The notes below the pieces were generated by a model that saw only the letters and a list, made by a program, of their open reading frames with translations, did not search any database and was not told the origin of the DNA. A stretch of 64,000 nt of DNA from Amphiura filiformis (taxonomy: Eukaryota > Echinodermata > Ophiuroidea > Amphilepidida > Amphiuridae). Below, piece by piece: positions 1 through 11,874 of the stretch. The stretch spans positions 40,946,526-41,010,525 of the forward strand of contig NC_092637.1 of NCBI RefSeq assembly GCF_039555335.1, written 5' to 3'. How positions within the stretch are numbered: position 1 is the stretch's first letter; every line of letters begins with the position of its first letter. The translations under genes were made by a program, and so were the position numbers.

Positions 1-3000
1 TCAAAGGTCATTAAGGGGTCATTTCCGGTATAAAACGAAATACCTTTAAAATGCATTTTCTCCCACAAATTACTCAGGACAGTGATGCCACTTACACACA
101 TGCATTGTTATTACCCAGTGTTTATGGGGTGTACACAGATTTGGGGTCAAAGGTCATTAAGGGCCACTTCCGGTCTGAGACGAAAAACTTTCAAAATGCC
201 CTTCTGCCACAAATAACATGGCAAAATAATGCCACGTGCACGCATACATTGACATTAGCCAATGCCTATGGGGTTTTCATATATTTTGGGGTCAAAGGTC
301 ATTAAGAGGTCACAACACGGCTGTGTTCGTGGTCTTAGACCACAGCTAAGTCTAGTTTCTTCTTCTTCTTCTTTCTGTCAACCATTACATTTGCTCTAGC
401 ACTCACATGCTTACATCGATTTTGACCTAACTTGGTCACAATGATCAATGACCATGCCCCTACATGTCACATGAAACTCATGGGGTCAAAGGTCACGCAG
501 GGGTCATATGGGTCAAAAACGTGATTTCAACTCAAAATGCTTCTTCTCTCACAACTTACGTAGGACAGCGACCCCACTTGCACACATGAATTGTCATTAC
601 CCAATGTCTATGTGGTGTACACAGATTTGGGGTCAAAGGTCATTAAGGGGTCACTTCCGGTATAAAACGAAAAACCTTCAAAAATTTGTATTAGCTAAGT
701 AAAACATAGCACAGTAACGGTTTGTTCACATATGATCAGCAGTCACCCAATGTATATGTGGTATTTTTTTTTATTTGGGGTCAAAGCTCATTAAGGGGTC
801 ACTTCCGGTATAAAAAGAAATACCTTTAAAATGCATCTTCTTCCACAAATTATGTGGGACAGAGACGCCACTTGCACACATGCATTGTTATTACCCAGTG
901 TCTATGGGGTGTACACAGATTCGGGGTCAAAGGTCATTAAGGGGTCACTTCCGGTATAAAACGAAATACCTTCAAAAATTTTTATTAGCTAAGTAAAACA
1001 TGGGACAGTAACGGTATGCTCACACATGATCTGCAGTCACCCAATGTATATGTGGTATTTTTTGTATTTGGGGTCAAATCTCATTAAGGGTCACTTCCGG
1101 TATAAAACGAAATACCTTTAAAATGCATCTTCTTCCACAGATTATGTGGGACAGAGACGCCACTTGCACACATGCATTGTTATTACCCAGTGTCTATGGG
1201 GTGTACACATATTCGGGGTCAAAGGTTATTAAGGGGTCACTTCCGGTATAAAACGAAATACCTTCAAAAATTTTTATTAGCTAAGTAAAACATGGGACAG
1301 TAACGGTATGCTCACACATGATCTGCAGTCACCCAATGTATATGTGGTATTTTTGTATTTGGGGTCAAATCTCATTAAGGGGTCACTTCCGGTATAAAAC
1401 GAAATACCTTTAAAATGCATCTTCTTCCACAGATTATGTGGGACAGAGACGCCACTTGCACACATGAATTGTTATTACCCAGTGTCTATGGGGTGTACAC
1501 AGATTTGGGGTCAAAGGTCATTAAGGGGTCACTTCCGGTATAAAACGAAAAACCTTCAAAAATTTTATTTGCTAAGAAAAACATAGGACAGTAACGGTAT
1601 GTTCACACATGAATTGTGGTTACCCAGTTTATATGTGGTATTATTTTATTTGGGGTCAAAGGTCATTAAGGGGTCACTTCCCGAATAAAACGAAATACCT
1701 TTAAAATGCTTCTTCTTCCACAAATTACGTAGGACAGTGACGCCACTTGCACGCATGCATTGTTATAACACAGTGTCTATATAGTGTACACACATTTCTG
1801 GTCAAAGGTCAGTAAGGGGTCACTTCCGGTATAAAACGATATACCTTCAAAATACCCTTCTGCCACAAAAGCATAGCAAAGTGATGCCACGTGGACACGT
1901 GCATTGACATTAGCCAATGTCTATCGGGTTTTCATATATTTTGGGGTCAAAGGTGATTAAGGGGTCACAACACGGCTGTGTTCGTGGTCTTAGACCACAG
2001 CTAATTCTTTCTTCTTCTTCTTCTTTCTTCTTCTGTCAACCATTACATTTGCTCTAGCACTCACATACTTACATCGATTTTGACCTAACTTGGTCACAAT
2101 GATCATTGACCGTGCCCCTACATGTCACGTGAAACTTGTGGGGTCAAAGGTCACAGAGGGTCATAGGGGTCAAAAACGTGATTTCAACTAAAATGCATCT
2201 TCTCTCACAACTTACGTATGACAGCGACGCCACTTGCACACATCAATTGTTATTGCCCAGTGTCTATGTGGTGTACACAGATTTGGGGTCAAAGGTCATT
2301 AAGGGGTCACTTCCGGTATAAAACGAAATACCTTCAAAAATTTTTATTAGCTAAACAAAACATAGGACAGTAACGGTATGTTCACATATGGGTTATAGTT
2401 ACCCAGTGTATATGTGGTATTTTTTCATTTGGGGTTAAATGTCATTAAGGGGTCACTTCCGGTATAAAACGAAATACCTTTAAAATGCATCTACTCCCAC
2501 AAATTACGTAGGTCAGTATCGCCACTTGCACACATGCATTGTTATTACCCAGTGTCAATGTGGTGAACATAGATATGGGGTCAAAGGTCATTAAGGGGTC
2601 ACTTCTGGTATAAAACGAAATACCTTGAAAATTTTTATTAGCTAAACAAAACATAGGACAGTAACGGTATGTTCACATATGGGTTACAGTAACCCAGTGT
2701 ATATGTGGTATTTTTTCATTTGGGGTTAAATGTCATTAAGGGGTCACTTCCGGTATAAAACAAAATACCTTTAAAATGCATCTACTCCCACAAATTACGT
2801 AGGTCAGTATCGCCACTTGCACACATGCATTGTTATTACCCAGAGTCAATGTGGTGTACACATATATGGGGTCAAAGGTCATTAAGGGGTCACTTCCGGT
2901 ATAAATCGAAATATCTTTTAAAAATTTTTATTAGCTAAGAAAAACATAGGAGAAAGATGGTATGTTTACATATGAATTGTGTTTACCCTATGTGTATGTG

Positions 3001-3230
3001 GTATTTTTTAATTTCGGGTCAAAGGTCATTAAGGGGTTACTTCCGGTCTGAGATGAAAAACCTTCAAAATGCGCCTTCTGCCACAAATAACATGGTGTAG
3101 TGATTCCACGTGCACATGTGCATGACATTAGCCAATGTCTATGGTGTTTTCATATATTTTGGGGTCAAAGGTCATTAAGGGATCACGACACGGCTGTGTT
3201 CGTGGTCTTAGACCACAGCTAAGTCTAGTT
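1..3230. repeat. Tandem array of about 146-bp monomers
   Basis: The stretch is a degenerate tandem array. A segment reading GGGGTCAAAGGTCATTAAGG (or close to it) recurs every 145-148 bases, for example near 629, 777, 923, 1070, 1216, 1361, 1507, 1652, 2285, 2432, 2578, 2723 and 2869. It is usually followed by GGTCACTTCCGGTATAAAAC. Alternating monomers differ downstream (ATGCATCTTCTTCCAC against TTTTTATTAGCTAAG), so much of the array is dimeric with a period near 293. Three block boundaries near 316-350, 1971-2004 and 3188-3225 share a segment containing the palindrome TGGTCTTAGACCA. Two of them are followed by TTC-rich tracts. The array runs off the left edge. No coding potential is visible; short open frames here are by-products of the repeat. 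Confidence 0.93.
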
Positions 3231-4149
3231 CTTTCTTTTTTTGCGTGTAATTGACGGATGTGCAAAGAGGAGCATTTGAATTCGCCTCGGTTCGAGGAAT
3301 CTGGGCTCTGGGATATTTTTTTTTCTATTTTTACCTCTTTTTTCTCAGTTCTCAGTGTATTGTAGGCTCCTTCTATTCTTTATATATTGGTACGGCCAAA
3401 TTATGCATAAAAGCGTATAGGTAGGTATACGCGGAACAGAGCATCATACGTCGTTTATCAGTCGTTTATTTTTAAAACCTTCCTTATCACACCCACCTCG
3501 TGACTCTAATTCAATATATCGATCATCACGCAGTATTAGCAGAGTGACAGAGAAAACAACGTTTGGAATTAATTCGCTTTTCAATCAAATTACCGTCCTA
3601 AGCTTAAAATACACGTTGAATTATCTTTTCCGATTATCTTGATGGACATTTCTACCTCTTTTCAAAATTATTTATATTCGTGCTGCAAAATATAATGGTA
3701 TCACCAAGAACTAAAATCTAAAGCTGAATTTTATACTACATCGCTGAGCAACGAGTCAATAATATTAAAACGCGCTGCTGCATTGGACAAACTAATCATC
3801 GCTCAGCAATGAAATATGATTTCATACAGCAGTTACTTTTCATTTTCCTATACACAATACACAGTACTCTCACCATTGACGCGTGACCTCTACAAACAGT
3901 GTATGTTATAGGTATAGGGCATTGCCTAGTTAACGTCACTGTGTGAAAAATAACCGGCCAATATTTAAAGTACTCTCTGAAATTCTAGAAAATATAGTCC
4001 TAAAAATTTTCTGTGTAAATCGAATGCATCTTTTACTGACTATCACTCACACTCCCACAACCAAATAGTTTTTCATCAAAATGGAAACAGAATTGACATA
4101 GCCTCCAAAATTACCAAAATTCTAGAAACCATCGAACAGAGAGTTCAAG
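3231..4149. other. Unassigned AT-rich intergenic DNA
   Basis: No long open frame, RNA gene or clear repeat pairing was found here. The DNA is AT-rich and single-copy in appearance within this window. Confidence 0.4.
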
Positions 4150-4690
4150 GGTCATTCAAATACCCAAAAAAGTAGATTGTGCTTAAAACCTCACCTATGT
4201 ATTTCTCAGGTCATAATGATTCAGGAAAATTTAGTTTGACCTATCTGTGATGTACCGTTTTCGAGTTAAAAGGTCCAAATTAATGTCAACAGTGGTCAAA
4301 ATTTAAAACATGCTCCGAATTTGATGAACATAGTAATTCATAATAAGTTAACATACCTATGGTGCTTCATTCTAAGCTTAATCGCAAAATATGTCATGTT
4401 CAATAGGCATCAATAGGAGTTGATGGTCTTCGATCTAATTTCCCCGTGCAACCTTTGGAAACAAACATCCTATATTATGTGAAACTATTTGAGACCATTT
4501 TGATAAAATTTTGAGCATTTTTTTCAAATTTAACCCCTGCGAAGGTCAAAACTTGACCTTCGACCTTATAACTCGAAAACAGATAATCACAGATAGGTCA
4601 GACTGTACTTTTCTGAATCATTATGACCTGAGGGATACATTGGTGTATTTTCAATCACATTTTGAGCACAAATTTAACCCATGTAAACTT
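4150..4690. repeat. Foldback (MITE-like) element
   Basis: Imperfect inverted repeats face each other. The left arm at about 4190-4290 contains CTCAGGTCATAATGATTCAG and GACCTATCTGTGAT. The right arm at about 4550-4650 contains the reverse complements (CTGAATCATTATGACCTGAG and ATCACAGATAGGTC). The loop of about 250 bases has no recognised coding sequence. The outer limits are approximate and no target duplication was identified. Confidence 0.65.
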
Positions 4691-4744
4691 TACTCCATGT
4701 TTATGCATGGGTTCCAGTGGTCCATAATTTTTTTAATATATTTT

Positions 4745-5152
4745 CATACACTCCTAGATAGTGAGAACCAATCAGAGCAAGCGTTAGTAAATTACTAGCC
4801 GTTCATAAATATTGTATAATTGCACGGGCGCGCACTCCGCGTAGTACTCGCAGTGCTTTCAGGCGCATACGCGCAGTGCTTTCAAGCGCATTCATTTTTC
4901 TTGCGGGTGGATGCATTTATATTTGCTTGTATTTTTTAACAGTTCGAGTGACAATATTTTGTTATAAAAGTAGCAAATATCGGAGGATTTTTTTTCTTGT
5001 GTATGAAATAGGGTAATAAATGCGTATCACTTGATGCGTTTAATGCACTCCCCTTCGGGGCTCGTGCATTAGACGCATCAACATCTCAGTACTCGTGCAT
5101 TATTTTGTACAATTTCACTCCAAACAAGTTATACGCATTTATTAACCTATAA
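4745..5152. repeat. Dispersed repeat, copy 1 (partner at 11505-11874)
   Basis: About 400 bases match a second copy near 11.5 kb. Both carry AGAACCAATC, GGGCGCGCACTCCGCGTA, TTTATATTTGCTTGTATTTT and a closing ATTAACCTATAA. The right part holds a palindrome around 5033-5086, in which TGATGCGTTTAATGCACT faces GTGCATTAGACGCATCA. This is probably a non-autonomous DNA element; the family is not recognised. Confidence 0.7.
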
Positions 5153-6084
5153 CTGAAATTAATCATTGTGATCCAAAGAATCTACATGCCCAGTCTTGTG
5201 ATTTTATAAACGCTGCTCCCTTATGGTGTTACCCTGACTCATTAAAATAGAAAACGTTACAGCTGAAAAAAACACACCAGATGATACTAACTTTACTTCA
5301 TCCTATGTACCCAGGAAACCAGCTCGTTATTCCATTGCAAACTGGCAAGGAAAGCAACAAGTTTCAACAAGCCTCACCTTAACTCTCCAGTTTGAAACCT
5401 TGTCCAATTTATTTTAGCTGATAATTCGATTCAGTTCTAACATTACTGGCGGACACACGATAGATCGCCCGATAAATAACTTTATGTCATTTAATTGGAC
5501 TTCACGTACACAGAACTTTATTTAGTTGAAAGGCTCAGCTTCTATCTGATACCCTTTATTTTTTGGTAGAGTGAAATTTTATTCCAAGTTTTAGTTCAGT
5601 AAAATTTGCTAATTTACGACTACACATTGTACCATTTAAATTCACAGTTTTTTAAATAATTTAATGATATGTAGATGTAATGGTCCTTTACCTACTGAAA
5701 CATGTAGTTCTTTCAACCAATTTGTCATTCAAAGTATAAAAAAAATCTAATATTTGAAAGAACCATTTTCAGTCATCTCCAAAATACTAGCGAGTCCTGT
5801 GAAAAGAAAATCGAGGTCAATCTATTCAAAGTGTATGACCTGATAACTGACTGTTGTGGTGGATATTTGGTTCATTGATTGCTATTATTATATGGGTGAA
5901 TGGACATGCCACAAAAGGATTGGTTGTCTGCATAGGGCCCGCAGTTAAGCATTTTTTGTTGGAACTGGCCGGTAACTATTGGGCGATCTATACGTAGTGT
6001 ATCCACCAGTAATGAAAAATGTCTACCACTATTACACGCATGTCATTATACTATATCTATAAATATAAAATATGAAAAAGTATA
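5153..6084. other. Unassigned AT-rich intergenic DNA
   Basis: No gene or recognisable repeat was seen. A short TAGATCGCCC motif near 5461 recurs in inverted form near 5974 (GGGCGATCTATA), so a degraded TIR element may span roughly 5450-6010. This is weak. Confidence 0.3.
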
Positions 6085-6166
6085 TGGAAGCGGTGGGGTC
6101 CGAACCCACGCCATCGAAATAACTGGTGCCTTAAACCAGCGCCTTAGACCGCTCGGCCACGCTACC
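6085..6166 (-). tRNA. tRNA-Leu(AAG), probably degenerate copy
   Basis: The reverse complement folds as an 82-base class II tRNA: acceptor start GGTAGCG, D-arm TGGCCGAGCGG, anticodon stem CTGGT/ACCAG around the loop TTAAGGC (anticodon AAG), and a long variable arm. Compared with the two neighbours it has two suspicious changes. The T-loop is TTCGGAC instead of TTCGAAT, which replaces the near-invariant A58 and weakens the B box. The acceptor 3' strand is CGCTTCC instead of CGCTGCC, which turns a wobble pair into a mismatch. An oligo-T run follows (6074-6079 on the complement). It is probably a decaying copy. Confidence 0.75.
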
Positions 6167-6463
6167 AGGTGAATTTAAATAAACAAACACATTAATTAAA
6201 AAAATAACAATAAACTAATAATAAACAATAAAAATAAATAAATAAAAAGGAAATAAATAAATAAATGAATAAATTAGTTATTCAATAAAAATTTTACAGC
6301 TTTAAAATATAGATTGTCGAACGCTACAACTTACTTTTCTTTATTTAGCATTAGAAACATGTGTTTCAATATCATCAAAAGGCGTATAATGGTCGAAAAG
6401 TAGAGCAGGAAGCATTCAAACATGATTCCAGATGCAGATATTAAAAAGATATAAAAAAGGACA

Positions 6464-6545
6464 TGGCAGCGGTGGGATTCGAACCCACGCCATCGAAATG
6501 ACTGGTGCCTTAAACCAGCGCCTTAGACCGCTCGGCCACGCTACC
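6464..6545 (-). tRNA. tRNA-Leu(AAG)
   Basis: This is an 82-base leucine tRNA on the minus strand with intact A box (TGGCCGAGCGG), B box (GGTTCGAATCC), anticodon loop TTAAGGC (AAG) and discriminator A. The acceptor stem GGTAGCG pairs with CGCTGCC with one G-U wobble. A six-T pol III stop lies just downstream on the minus strand (6452-6457). The CCA end is not encoded, as is normal in eukaryotes. Confidence 0.95.
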
Positions 6546-6787
6546 AATTGGTGTACATTAAAATAAACAAGTAAATAAGCAAATACCGATTATGTTCCGC
6601 TCCAACAAAAACAGGGAAAACTTCACCAAACACTTTGGTTACCGCTTTGCTATACCAAAAAAGTGACTAGATTTTCGTATTTTTAAGATATTTGAAAAAA
6701 AAAAAAAATGGTCAAAGTCATCAAAGAAAAGTGTCAGTACTATAAAATTATAATAAAAAAATACATAAAGTGAAGTTAAAAATAATG

Positions 6788-6869
6788 TGGCAGCGGTGGG
6801 ATTCGAACCCACGCCATCGAAATGACTGGTGCCTTAAACCAGCGCCTTAGACCGCTCGGCCACGCTACC
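6788..6869 (-). tRNA. tRNA-Leu(AAG)
   Basis: The sequence is identical over its 82 bases to the copy at 6464-6545: AAG anticodon, intact A and B boxes, long variable arm. A five-T stop lies immediately downstream on the minus strand (6778-6782). The flanks differ from those of the other copies, so only the gene bodies are conserved. Confidence 0.95.
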
Positions 6870-7244
6870 AGATGAGTATGCAACTAAGCAGTAGATGGAA
6901 TTATTCAATTTATCAAATACAAAGTTCAAGAGATAGCGCATGTATTTGTTTCCGTGTTATCGACATAGGCCTACTGCACGGAAATGATAAGCTCTGATCT
7001 TAGAACGGAATGCAATTGGAATATATAATCTCTAAATGCGAAATGGATCAAAACATGCATTGCTTTTCAGCACTCCTTGTCATTGTTTGCAATAATTTTG
7101 TCAATAGTAACAATAGGTTTTGGCCCCCGGTATTGGAATTTCCTATAGACGAATCCAACGAGCCAAGTCATGGTCAGGATTTGGTCGGCCATGACGGGTC
7201 CCCGCATGCATCACACTGGTGTAGTGACTGCCCAATTGGGTGGA

Positions 7245-7609
7245 TTAAGGGTGTACTACACCCCTGTGGTGAATTTGTGACTATTTTTGCATTTTTCTCA
7301 AAAATAATGAAACACTGGTAATAAAAGTTATGTATATTATTGGGGCAAGGAATCCAATTACTACACTGAAATTTCAGTGACTCAAGACAAGCGGTTCAGT
7401 ATATATGATAGGAAATGAGGTACATCGTAGCGGTACCTTATTTCTTATCATAAATAACGAACCGCTTGTCTTGGGTCACTGAAATGCCAGTGTAGTAATT
7501 GGATTCCTTGCCCCTATAATATACATAACTTTTGTTACCACTGTGGTATTAGTTTTTGAGAAAAATGCAAAAATAGTCACAAATTTATCGAGGGGTGTAG
7601 TACCCTTAA
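7245..7609. mobile_element. TTAA-flanked foldback MITE, copy 1
   Basis: A near-perfect palindrome bounded by TTAA. It starts TTAAGGGTGTACTACACCCC and ends GGGGTGTAGTACCCTTAA. The arms include AAGGAATCCAATTACTACAC and its complement, CAAGACAAGCGGTTC and its complement, and TTTTTGCATTTTTCTCAAAA. A sister copy lies at 32702-33064. A TTAA target duplication is typical of piggyBac-type elements; the assignment rests on that alone. No transposase is present. Confidence 0.82.
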
Positions 7610-7778
7610 AGCCGCTTAAAATTCGATGTTAGATTCTTGTGTGTTGTATTCTGTCATTATTCTTTTGTCTACGTGTAACACAGGTGATAGAATGCAGTTT
7701 AAAATACCCTCCAAGGCCGCATTATTTCACATTTTATGTGAGATTGAGCCGACGGGGACCCAACTTTGGCAGCCATTA

Positions 7779-9301
7779 AGGGAGTGTTCATAAATACTTT
7801 GGTGGGGGGGGGCTGGAATTTTTTTTTCATGTCGAAAATTTTTTTAACCCCCTCTTCGCGAACCCAAAACGTTTTTGACCCCCCCTCTTAATGGACCTAA
7901 AACTTTTTTGACCCCCCCCCCCTCATATAGGTTCAAAACTATTTTGACCACCCCCCCCCATCATCATGTACCATCAAATGGCAGAGGAAACATATAAAAT
8001 GATACTACAATTTGTATTCATGTGCAATGAAATTGTACCCATGTCATTGATATAAAATATGTGGAATTGTGGAAATGTTTTAAAGTACCGGTAGCATAAG
8101 TATGTTTATGCAACCCAATATTTAACCATACATTTATGATTGGAATCAGTGGTGACGGAAGCATTACAATTTTGGGGTTCAGGGGACGAGTATATTATTT
8201 TGTTCTTGTTTTCCTGAGACATTTTGTTGCGGCGAAGCGTACTAAAATTTTAGCCCAAAATACAGGGACGTACCCAGTTTTCTTGGTCGGGGGGGGGGGG
8301 AGGAATACAATTTCGGGGGCACAGACGAAACAAGACATTGCAGTTGCAAATACATATACCAGTTTTGTTTTTAAGAGAGACTGTACATGTATTTGAGCTT
8401 CCAAAAAAGGCTTTATTGGGACAAAAAGCCTGCAAACATTGTGTATTTCACCCATGATGGGATGAATTGCCTTTATTGTGACAATGTGCGCACACAGCGT
8501 GCAAACATTTTGTATTTTACACTATTTTGGCCCATGATCGGGGTGAATTTGGATGGAAAAGGGGCTCCTTGTTCCTTTTCTTTGCCCTCCAGATTTTCTC
8601 TTTCATTTTTTTGTCAGAGGGGCACTTTTTTCTTTCATTTTGTGTCAGGGGGCCCTTCCACCCCTCTGTACGATACTGCCGAAATGGTGTGTTTTGCTAA
8701 TTGATGGGCCAGTTCGTGTGATCGCGAAGCGCAAAATTGTGCAATTTTACCCTATTTGGGCCCAAAATATGGTGCTTTTCGATGTGCTAAAAAAGTTGCA
8801 CATGGCAATTATTGCTTTATTTTTTCTTCTACATGTATTAGGATTTTTAGGGGATGTTCCCCATAGACAAAATTAGGGGGGCATGTACCCCGGTTCTCCT
8901 ATAATTGTAATGCAACATGATTTAGTTGTATATATCAGTGAAAATAAATTAATAATCTGTACTACATTAAACATTATTGTAAAAATTGTCAACACTAAAG
9001 ATTCAGTGATTTAAAGAGCTGACCAGAAAGAACTGACACAAACCTGAAAATTAAGTTATAGATAAGACAATTTTTAACACTGGATCAAATGTAAGCCTAC
9101 TTTTGTTCTGGTGTTTAAAAGTTGAACATGTTCGCGCGCGAAATTTTTTTACACCCCCCCTACGTACCGAAAAACTTTATAACCCCCCCTGTTCATACAC
9201 CCAAAACTTTTTTAACCCCCCCTATTCAGAACTCCTAAAATTTTATGACCCCCCTACATATTTTCCAGCCCCCCCACCAGAGTATTTCTGAACACTCCCT
9301 A
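7779..9301. mobile_element. 1.5-kb TIR element with G/C homopolymer ends
   Basis: The left end reads GGGAGTGTTCATAAATACTT then GGTGGGGGGGGG. The right end is the reverse complement, with CCCCCCCACCAGAGTATTTC then TGAACACTCCC. Just inside both ends lie runs of the form TTTTTTAACCCCCCC. The interior has short overlapping open frames on both strands but no recognisable transposase domain, so the element appears non-autonomous. Confidence 0.72.
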
Positions 9302-9404
9302 AGGTATAGGAATGCGTGAATTTGGATTCGTCTATAGGTCTATTGTTCTTCTGTTTTGTTATATACCGTAATAAGCTATTGGCTCTATTTTAGTAATTAA
9401 ACAT

Positions 9405-9433
9405 AAAAATAAATAAATAAATAAATAAATAAA
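9405..9433. repeat. AAAT microsatellite
   Basis: About seven copies of a four-base AAAT unit. It may mark the A-rich tail of an unrecognised retroposon. Confidence 0.8.
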
Positions 9434-10319
9434 CAGCTTGGAAATGAAAAGAAGTTTTTGTTACTATCTTCTGCATTTTTTTTTTGAATTTCTAAATTAT
9501 TGGAAATAAATTTTAGACAACTAATTTTAAACACCAAATGACAGATTAAATTATATTTTGCATATTATGATTCAAACAACGTCAAATTTACAAGGAGCTG
9601 AGTGAAATGAAACAGAAAAAAATATTTAAGACATGAGAAACAAAATGCATGATAAGTGTATATAATTAAATATGAAAGGATTTTGAAACGTTAGCATCTA
9701 TCACTCAAAACCATGCAGGTATATATAAATATAGAAAGTTGTTCGGAACCATGGTGAGCTAATTCTTTGATTGCAATTTTATATCTGGCGATGGGATAAT
9801 TAGTAGGTACGCTCTCACCAACTTTCGTTAGGTCGACATTTACTGGTCGATCAAAACCATTAACCTTTTTATAATTAACTACAAATCCTCAACACCACAC
9901 CCTCAAATTTGTATCCGTCATAAATACGCACACGTTTACGTCCAAATGACCTAAGCTAATCGTAGATACATCCTTTGCCCTCATTTTGATGATAATATTT
10001 CTCCCCAGCACCTTACCCGGGGGTAGGACCGGCCATCAAAGATGACCATAGAGCGGGGTTGGTGAGGCCCTAATGATTTTCATTCCGCGAAATTCCATGA
10101 AATTATTTCAAGAGCTACTGACTTATTACTTGTTATTAGGTGAAAATAGTCATTTCCTTTTATATTTAGCAAAAAATTTGCATATGTATAGATTTTTTTG
10201 CCGAGAATCAATTTTGCCTTTACTTTTGTACATAGCCAGAATCGTAGTTCGTGTTACAAAATATGGCTCAGTAGTTCTAAGGTTAAGCAATCTTATATTA
10301 ACATGCTTGGGTAACACCT
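9434..10319. other. Unassigned intergenic DNA
   Basis: AT-rich DNA with no recognised gene. An open frame of about 95 codons at 10073-10357 just before the LINE relic has no family match that I recognise. It may be decayed upstream LINE sequence in another frame. Confidence 0.35.
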
Positions 10320-10646
10320 CTTCTGGATCAGCTACAATTAGACCAGTTAGCCACTAGAAGAGTGATGTCTCAATGTACAATGTTTTATAAAATCCATCAT
10401 GGTCTAGTTAACATCAGCTTTCCACCAAACATCAGGCTTCACCCAACCTCTGGAAGATCACACAATTTACGCTACCTTCCAGTCTTGGCTACTCGCAACA
10501 CCTACAAATACTTTGTGAGGACAATTCCAACTTGGAACAGGCTACCTGCGGAAGCAGTTGCAGCACCATCTGTCAACGTTTTCCAGGCCATAGCTCTGCC
10601 AGCAGTGAGGGTCTTGCAGCCTACTGCTACTCACCAAGTCATCTAA
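10320..10646 (+). mobile_element. LINE reverse transcriptase C-terminal relic
   Basis: The plus-strand frame gives LQLDQLATRRVM, then MFYKIHHGLVNI, then a basic stretch, FVRTIPTWNRLPAEAV and a stop after HQVI. This order (RR, YKIxxGLV, RTIxxWNxLP) is the usual C-terminal tail of CR1/Jockey-type LINE ORF2. Only about 110 codons remain, so the copy is strongly 5'-truncated. The non-coding sequence after the stop may be its 3' UTR. Confidence 0.8.
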
Positions 10647-11504
10647 ATCAGCTCTCCAGTTCTTTTTACTTGCACCGTTTGTTGTTCTGCACTCTGCACA
10701 TTTCTGCACATTTATGAGCATCATCACCTTACTCCTTGAATAAGCTTCGCTTTGTTAGGAGAACAGCACTTGAAGACTTGAAGAATTATTGGCGCACAAT
10801 TATTATAAGTTAAAGTAGAATTTAAAAGTATTCGTAAATAAGAAAACTTACCAAATCCGCCAACTCTGGGGTAATCGGGTATCGTTTTCGATCTCAGAGG
10901 AAGAAGGACGGAGTAAAACTACTTTTTCCTCCTCCACGGCTATCTTAGGATTGCCTCCCTGCTTTCTTTTTGCCCACGGTGGTTCACGCGTTTTATTTAG
11001 CTCTATTATCTCTCCCGGTTATACCAGTTGTAAATAACAATTAATATCAAGTTTGAAGTTCAACATTCAAAATTTAAGAGAAATGTCCTTCATACAAGAA
11101 ACGAAACAAGATAAACACAAGCAGTAGAGATGAAGATGAAGATGCTCGTTCCAAAAGTAGCTTACAGTTAAATGGAAGCGGTAAAGCTATTACACGTAGT
11201 ATAAGGTATACAGAATTAAATTCGGATAAAAAACAAGCTGAATTGATCTGAATATTAGAAATTTATACAAGCGTAAATTACATGCCAATCGCTAGCGACG
11301 AGCTATTTATATTTTGCCAATGAAGTGCAATCTTCTTTCCGAACTAATAATAAACGTCCATGCTTATTGGTCAGATCTTTAATAATAGTTTCTCACCTAC
11401 AGTGTAGCGATTACATAAAATAATCAGCTGTATTAAAGCGAGGAAGCTAAGGAATAAAATAAGTGATGTAGCATAAAATAAACCAACAAATAATAAATAA
11501 AAAC
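10647..11504. other. Unassigned intergenic DNA
   Basis: The first 100-150 bases may be the 3' UTR of the LINE relic. No gene was recognised in the rest. Confidence 0.35.
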
Positions 11505-11874
11505 ACTCTTAGATAGCGAGAACCAATCGGAACAAGCGTTAGAAAAATCATACATTGACCATGTTGACTGTGGATAATGCACGGGCGCGCACTCCGCGTA
11601 CTACGCGCAGTGCTTTCGGACGCGTTCATTTTTCTTGCAGGTTGATGCATTTATATTTGCTTGTATTTTCCAACACTTTGAGTGATAATTTTGTTATAAA
11701 AACGGCAAAAATCAAGGTTTTTTTTATCGTATATGAAATAGGTTAATTAACGCGTATTATTTGTTGTTCGAGAAATTAGAAAATAATGCACTTGCGCTGA
11801 TGTTGATGCGTCTGCGCGCGTGCATTATTGTGTCTAATTTCTCTCCCAACAAGTAATACGCGTTCATTAACCTA
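11505..11874. repeat. Dispersed repeat, copy 2 (partner at 4745-5152)
   Basis: It matches the copy near 4.75 kb: AGAACCAATC, GGGCGCGCACTCCGCGTA, TTTATATTTGCTTGTATTTT, then a palindromic right part with AATAATGCAC facing GTGCATTATT, and a closing ATTAACCTATAA. The copies have clearly diverged, so this is an old family. Confidence 0.7.

Noticed and set aside
8136-8876. Overlapping open frames on both strands inside the GGGAGTGTTCA element
   Set aside because: They overlap one another in several frames, span poly-G/poly-C runs and show no transposase motif.
10073-10357. Separate gene just upstream of the LINE relic
   Set aside because: No domain was recognised, it overlaps the LINE coding region in another frame at its end, and it lacks splice or promoter support.
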